Assembly: GCA_002335605.1 (NCBI GenBank)
Contig: BEDY01000007.1
Span: 1,045,169-1,109,168 of the forward strand
Direction: 5' to 3'
Length of the DNA: 64,000 bases
Source of the DNA: Prillingera fragicola
Taxonomy: Eukaryota; Basidiomycota; Tremellomycetes; Trichosporonales; Trichosporonaceae
Every line of letters starts with the position of its first letter. Within the stretch, counting starts at the first letter, position 1. Below, piece after piece: positions 61,512-64,000 of the stretch. The translations under genes and the position numbers were made by a program. Below the pieces are notes generated by a model that was given only the letters and a program-made list of their open reading frames with translations, ran no database searches and was not told where the DNA came from.

Positions 61512-64000
61512 AAACCAAGCTCCCTTCCCCCGTCGCCAATGGCCCCGGTTACGCAAGTAACACCCATGGCGACGTCTCTCTTCTACCTCCTCCGTCGGAT
61601 GACTACCCCTGTGATTCAGGACGTTCATTGTCGTGTGAGTGAACTCGTACAAAATCGATTACAAGTTCCCTTCTACCTGTGTATCGATGTCGTTTTGCAA
61701 GTGAACGGATCCCCAGTCCGTTTACGAGCAATGATCGATTCAGGCTGTACCGATAACCTTATCAATACGGTTACAGCCAACAGGTGGAAGCTCCCGACAA
61801 GGAAGCTCCTGCAACCACGGTCGATGAGTATGGCAGACGGAACAAAAGCTGCAACGATCACCCGCACTACCAGATCACTGGAGTGCGAGATGAATCAACA
61901 TTTTGAGCGGCTTGACTTCCGTCTGGCAGATATCTACGACTTCGACATCCTTCTTGGAATGCCTTGGCTAGTCAAGCACGATCCAACGATCCTATGGTCT
62001 CAACCTAGGATCAAGTTTGAGTCGTCTTACTGCCAAAAGCATTGTCTGCGAGACCCACATGTGCCAACCACTTCCAGTGGGACGCGCATCGTGCCTCCAC
62101 CCCCGATCGTTCGAGCTGTGTTCTTAGACAAGCACATGCCTCAACGATCCCCAGCGGAACCCCTGGTCAGTGGATTCATTAGCTTTATCGCTTACTTCCG
62201 CCGCTACATGGCCAAGGCTACCGCCAAGCTCAAGTCGCAAGAAGTGAAGGTCAACCTCTTCCAAGAACATATGGATGACGCCATCGCTGAATCAACGGAT
62301 TACGAATCCGATGATGATGATGATGATGGCGATGCCTACTTCCATCACTCGGACAGAGCAGCTGCCTTCACCGCGACAGTCGACGAGCTCGACCCTCCAG
62401 ACTTCTCAGCACCACCAGTGTTGACGAGCGAGGACTGGGAAGAACACGTCGACCCCCTTTACCCCTCTCCGCCGCCAGACCTTGAGCAAGTTCGCCGGCA
62501 AGTCCCTGAAGAGTTCCATCAATACCTTGATGTGTTCTCCAAGGTCCTGTCAGAAGAACTCCCTCCGCATTCGTCCTATGACCACGCCATCGAGTTCAAG
62601 GAAGACGCTGCCCTACCCCCAAAAAGGAAAGCTTTCCACCTAGGACCCGAAGAGCGTTCACTTGCCCAGAGTCATGTGGACAAACTGCTAGAGAAGGGAC
62701 TGATTCGGCCTTCCAAATCGCCAATCGCTTCCCCTTTGTTCTTCGTTGACAAGAAGGATGCCGCCAAAGGACGACCTGTTGTTGACTACCGACAAGTCAA
62801 TGCCATTACCCGCAAATGGCGACATCCTATTCCCCGTACCGAAGACCTCCTTGACACCGTTTGCTCTGGCAAGATCTTCACCAAGATCGATCTACGGTCT
62901 GCCTACTACCTCGTCCGAGTTCGACCGGGCGACGAGTGGAAGACTGCCTTCGCCACCCCTCAAGGACTCTTCGAGTACCTGGTCATGCCGTTTGGCCTGT
63001 CCAATGCTCCGGCGTCGTTTCAAAACCTCATCAATGAGTGTTTGAGCGACCTTATCGACGAATGTGCCATCGCCTACCTCGACGACATCTTGATCTATTC
63101 CTCAGATCGGGAACAACATGTCAAAGATGTCGAGAAGGTGTTGGACCGCCTTCGTCAACACGCTCTCTTTGCAAAAGCAGAGAAGTGTGAATTCTTCGTC
63201 ACTGAGACCGAGTTCTTGGGGTACAACATCTCGCATAGCAAGATCGACATGTCCCCAAGCAAGGTGTCAGCCATCCTCAACTGGAAGGCACCTAGGACAA
63301 CGCGTCAAGTCAGGTCATTCCTCGGCTTCGCCAACTTCTACAGACGGTTCATCAAGGATTACTCCAAGATGGCTCGTCCTCTTCACCGTCTCACGGAGAA
63401 AGGGCGCGCCTTCTTATGGGAGCAAGAACATCAAGACGCCTTTGAAGCCCTCAAATTGGCTTTCACCAAGGCGCCCATCCTATTAGCCTTCAACCCAGAT
63501 AAGTGGTTGATCATCGAAGTTGACGCCTCAGACTTTGCCATTGGCGCAGTCCTCTCTCAAATCAGTGATGACGGTCATCTCCTCCCGGTTGCGTTCCATT
63601 CCCGCAAGCTTATTGCGGCGGAACTCAACTATGCCACCTACGACAAGGAGATGCTTGCCGTGGTAGAGTCCTTCCGTGTGTGGCGACACTACATCATTAG
63701 TGTTCCGCATACCCAAGTCTACACCGACCATCGCAACCTGGAGTACTTCCTCACAGCTCGTGTATGGAACCGCCGGCATAACCGGTGGCTCACCTTCCTC
63801 CAATGCTTCGACTACTCCCTCAAATGGAGATCGGGTAAACAGATGGAGAAAGCTGACGCCCTCAGCCGACGACATGAGTTCAAGGAAGGTACGCGTGCAT
63901 CAGAGGCCGATCCTTCTCCCTTCTTCGATCCTGGCAAGGTCCAGTCCAGATTCCCGTCGCTGCAAGAGGGGTCTGTGACAGTTCGACAACTTGGACACGA
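61467..64000 (+). CDS. pol: Retrotransposon Pol (protease, RT, RNase H), made by -1 frameshift, truncated by window end
   Basis: Frame -1 relative to gag is open from about 61431 to 64000. In frame order: an aspartic protease with the DSGC active site (RAMIDSGCTDNLI) and ILLGMPWLVKHDPTI; an acidic linker with six Asp; reverse transcriptase with LLEKGLIRPSKSPIASPLFF, DLRSAYYLVRVR, EYLVMPFGLSNAPASFQNLI and the catalytic YLDDILIYSS; connection; then RNase H with the first acidic residue in IIEVDASDFAIGAVLSQ, LPVAFHSRKLI, YDKEMLAVVESFRVWRHY and TDHRNLEYFLT. The integrase is beyond the end. No stop or frame break is seen, which fits an intact, possibly active copy. The coordinate start is the first pol codon after the slip. 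Confidence 0.93.

Larger units (their letters stand above)
58886..64000 (+). mobile_element. Ty3/Gypsy LTR retrotransposon (chromovirus/Tf1-sushi-like), 5' part
   Basis: From the 5' LTR through gag and protease-reverse transcriptase-RNase H; integrase and the 3' LTR lie beyond the window. The domain order and the RT motif YLDDIL are Ty3/Gypsy. Self-complementary priming (see the LTR and PBS features) points to the Tf1/sushi group. No stop interrupts the -1 frame pol up to 64000, so the copy may be recent. Confidence 0.93.

Overview
The window is nuclear DNA from a GC-rich basidiomycete yeast, most likely a Tremellomycete and possibly of the order Trichosporonales. Genes are dense and lie on both strands. 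They are interrupted by many very short introns, often 30 to 60 nt, with GTRNGT donors and a CTGAC or CTAAC branch site about 10 nt before the acceptor. Proteins such as LCB1, SUR2, YME2, ESS2, HIS7 and Vam7 are of fungal type. The order assignment is an inference from gene style, not from a search.

From 1 to 18 kb the window holds mostly core genes: a U1A/U2B'' RRM protein, a small coiled-coil protein, LCB1, transaldolase, an F-box-like protein, an unknown multi-exon gene, a peroxisome-tagged acyl-CoA synthetase, a Spo12-like cell-cycle protein, HIS7 and an intron-containing tRNA-Ala(CGC).

From 18 to 36 kb come a Yar1-like ankyrin protein, a tail-anchored coiled-coil protein, a PPPDE-thioredoxin-PUL fusion, two SNAREs tail to tail (Vam7-like and Bet1), SUR2, two lineage-specific unknown genes and ESS2. 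LCB1 and SUR2 act at two steps of phytosphingosine synthesis.

From 36 to 58 kb the character becomes more accessory. There is a pair of small two-helix membrane protein genes (one perhaps broken), two anion:cation-symporter-family MFS transporters, an unknown conserved gene, an EFM6-like methyltransferase and YME2. After these comes a block of catabolic or secreted enzymes: a GPI-anchored GH18 protein, a GH43 glycosidase, a class 3 lipase and an isocitrate lyase/PEP mutase family enzyme.

From 58 kb to the end the DNA is repetitive and mobile. A GC-rich minisatellite and a five-unit array centred on GGCGCGCC are followed by a Ty3/Gypsy LTR retrotransposon that runs off the window. The element has a 374-bp 5' LTR with perfect 10-bp terminal inverted repeats. 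A 13-nt segment of the LTR is perfectly complementary to the sequence just after the LTR, as in Tf1/sushi-type self-priming. Gag carries a CCHC knuckle. The pol frame is fully open and in the -1 frame. At the gag stop codon there is a GGGAAAC slippery heptamer followed by a potential H-type pseudoknot. These signals, read directly from the sequence, are the most interesting content of the window.
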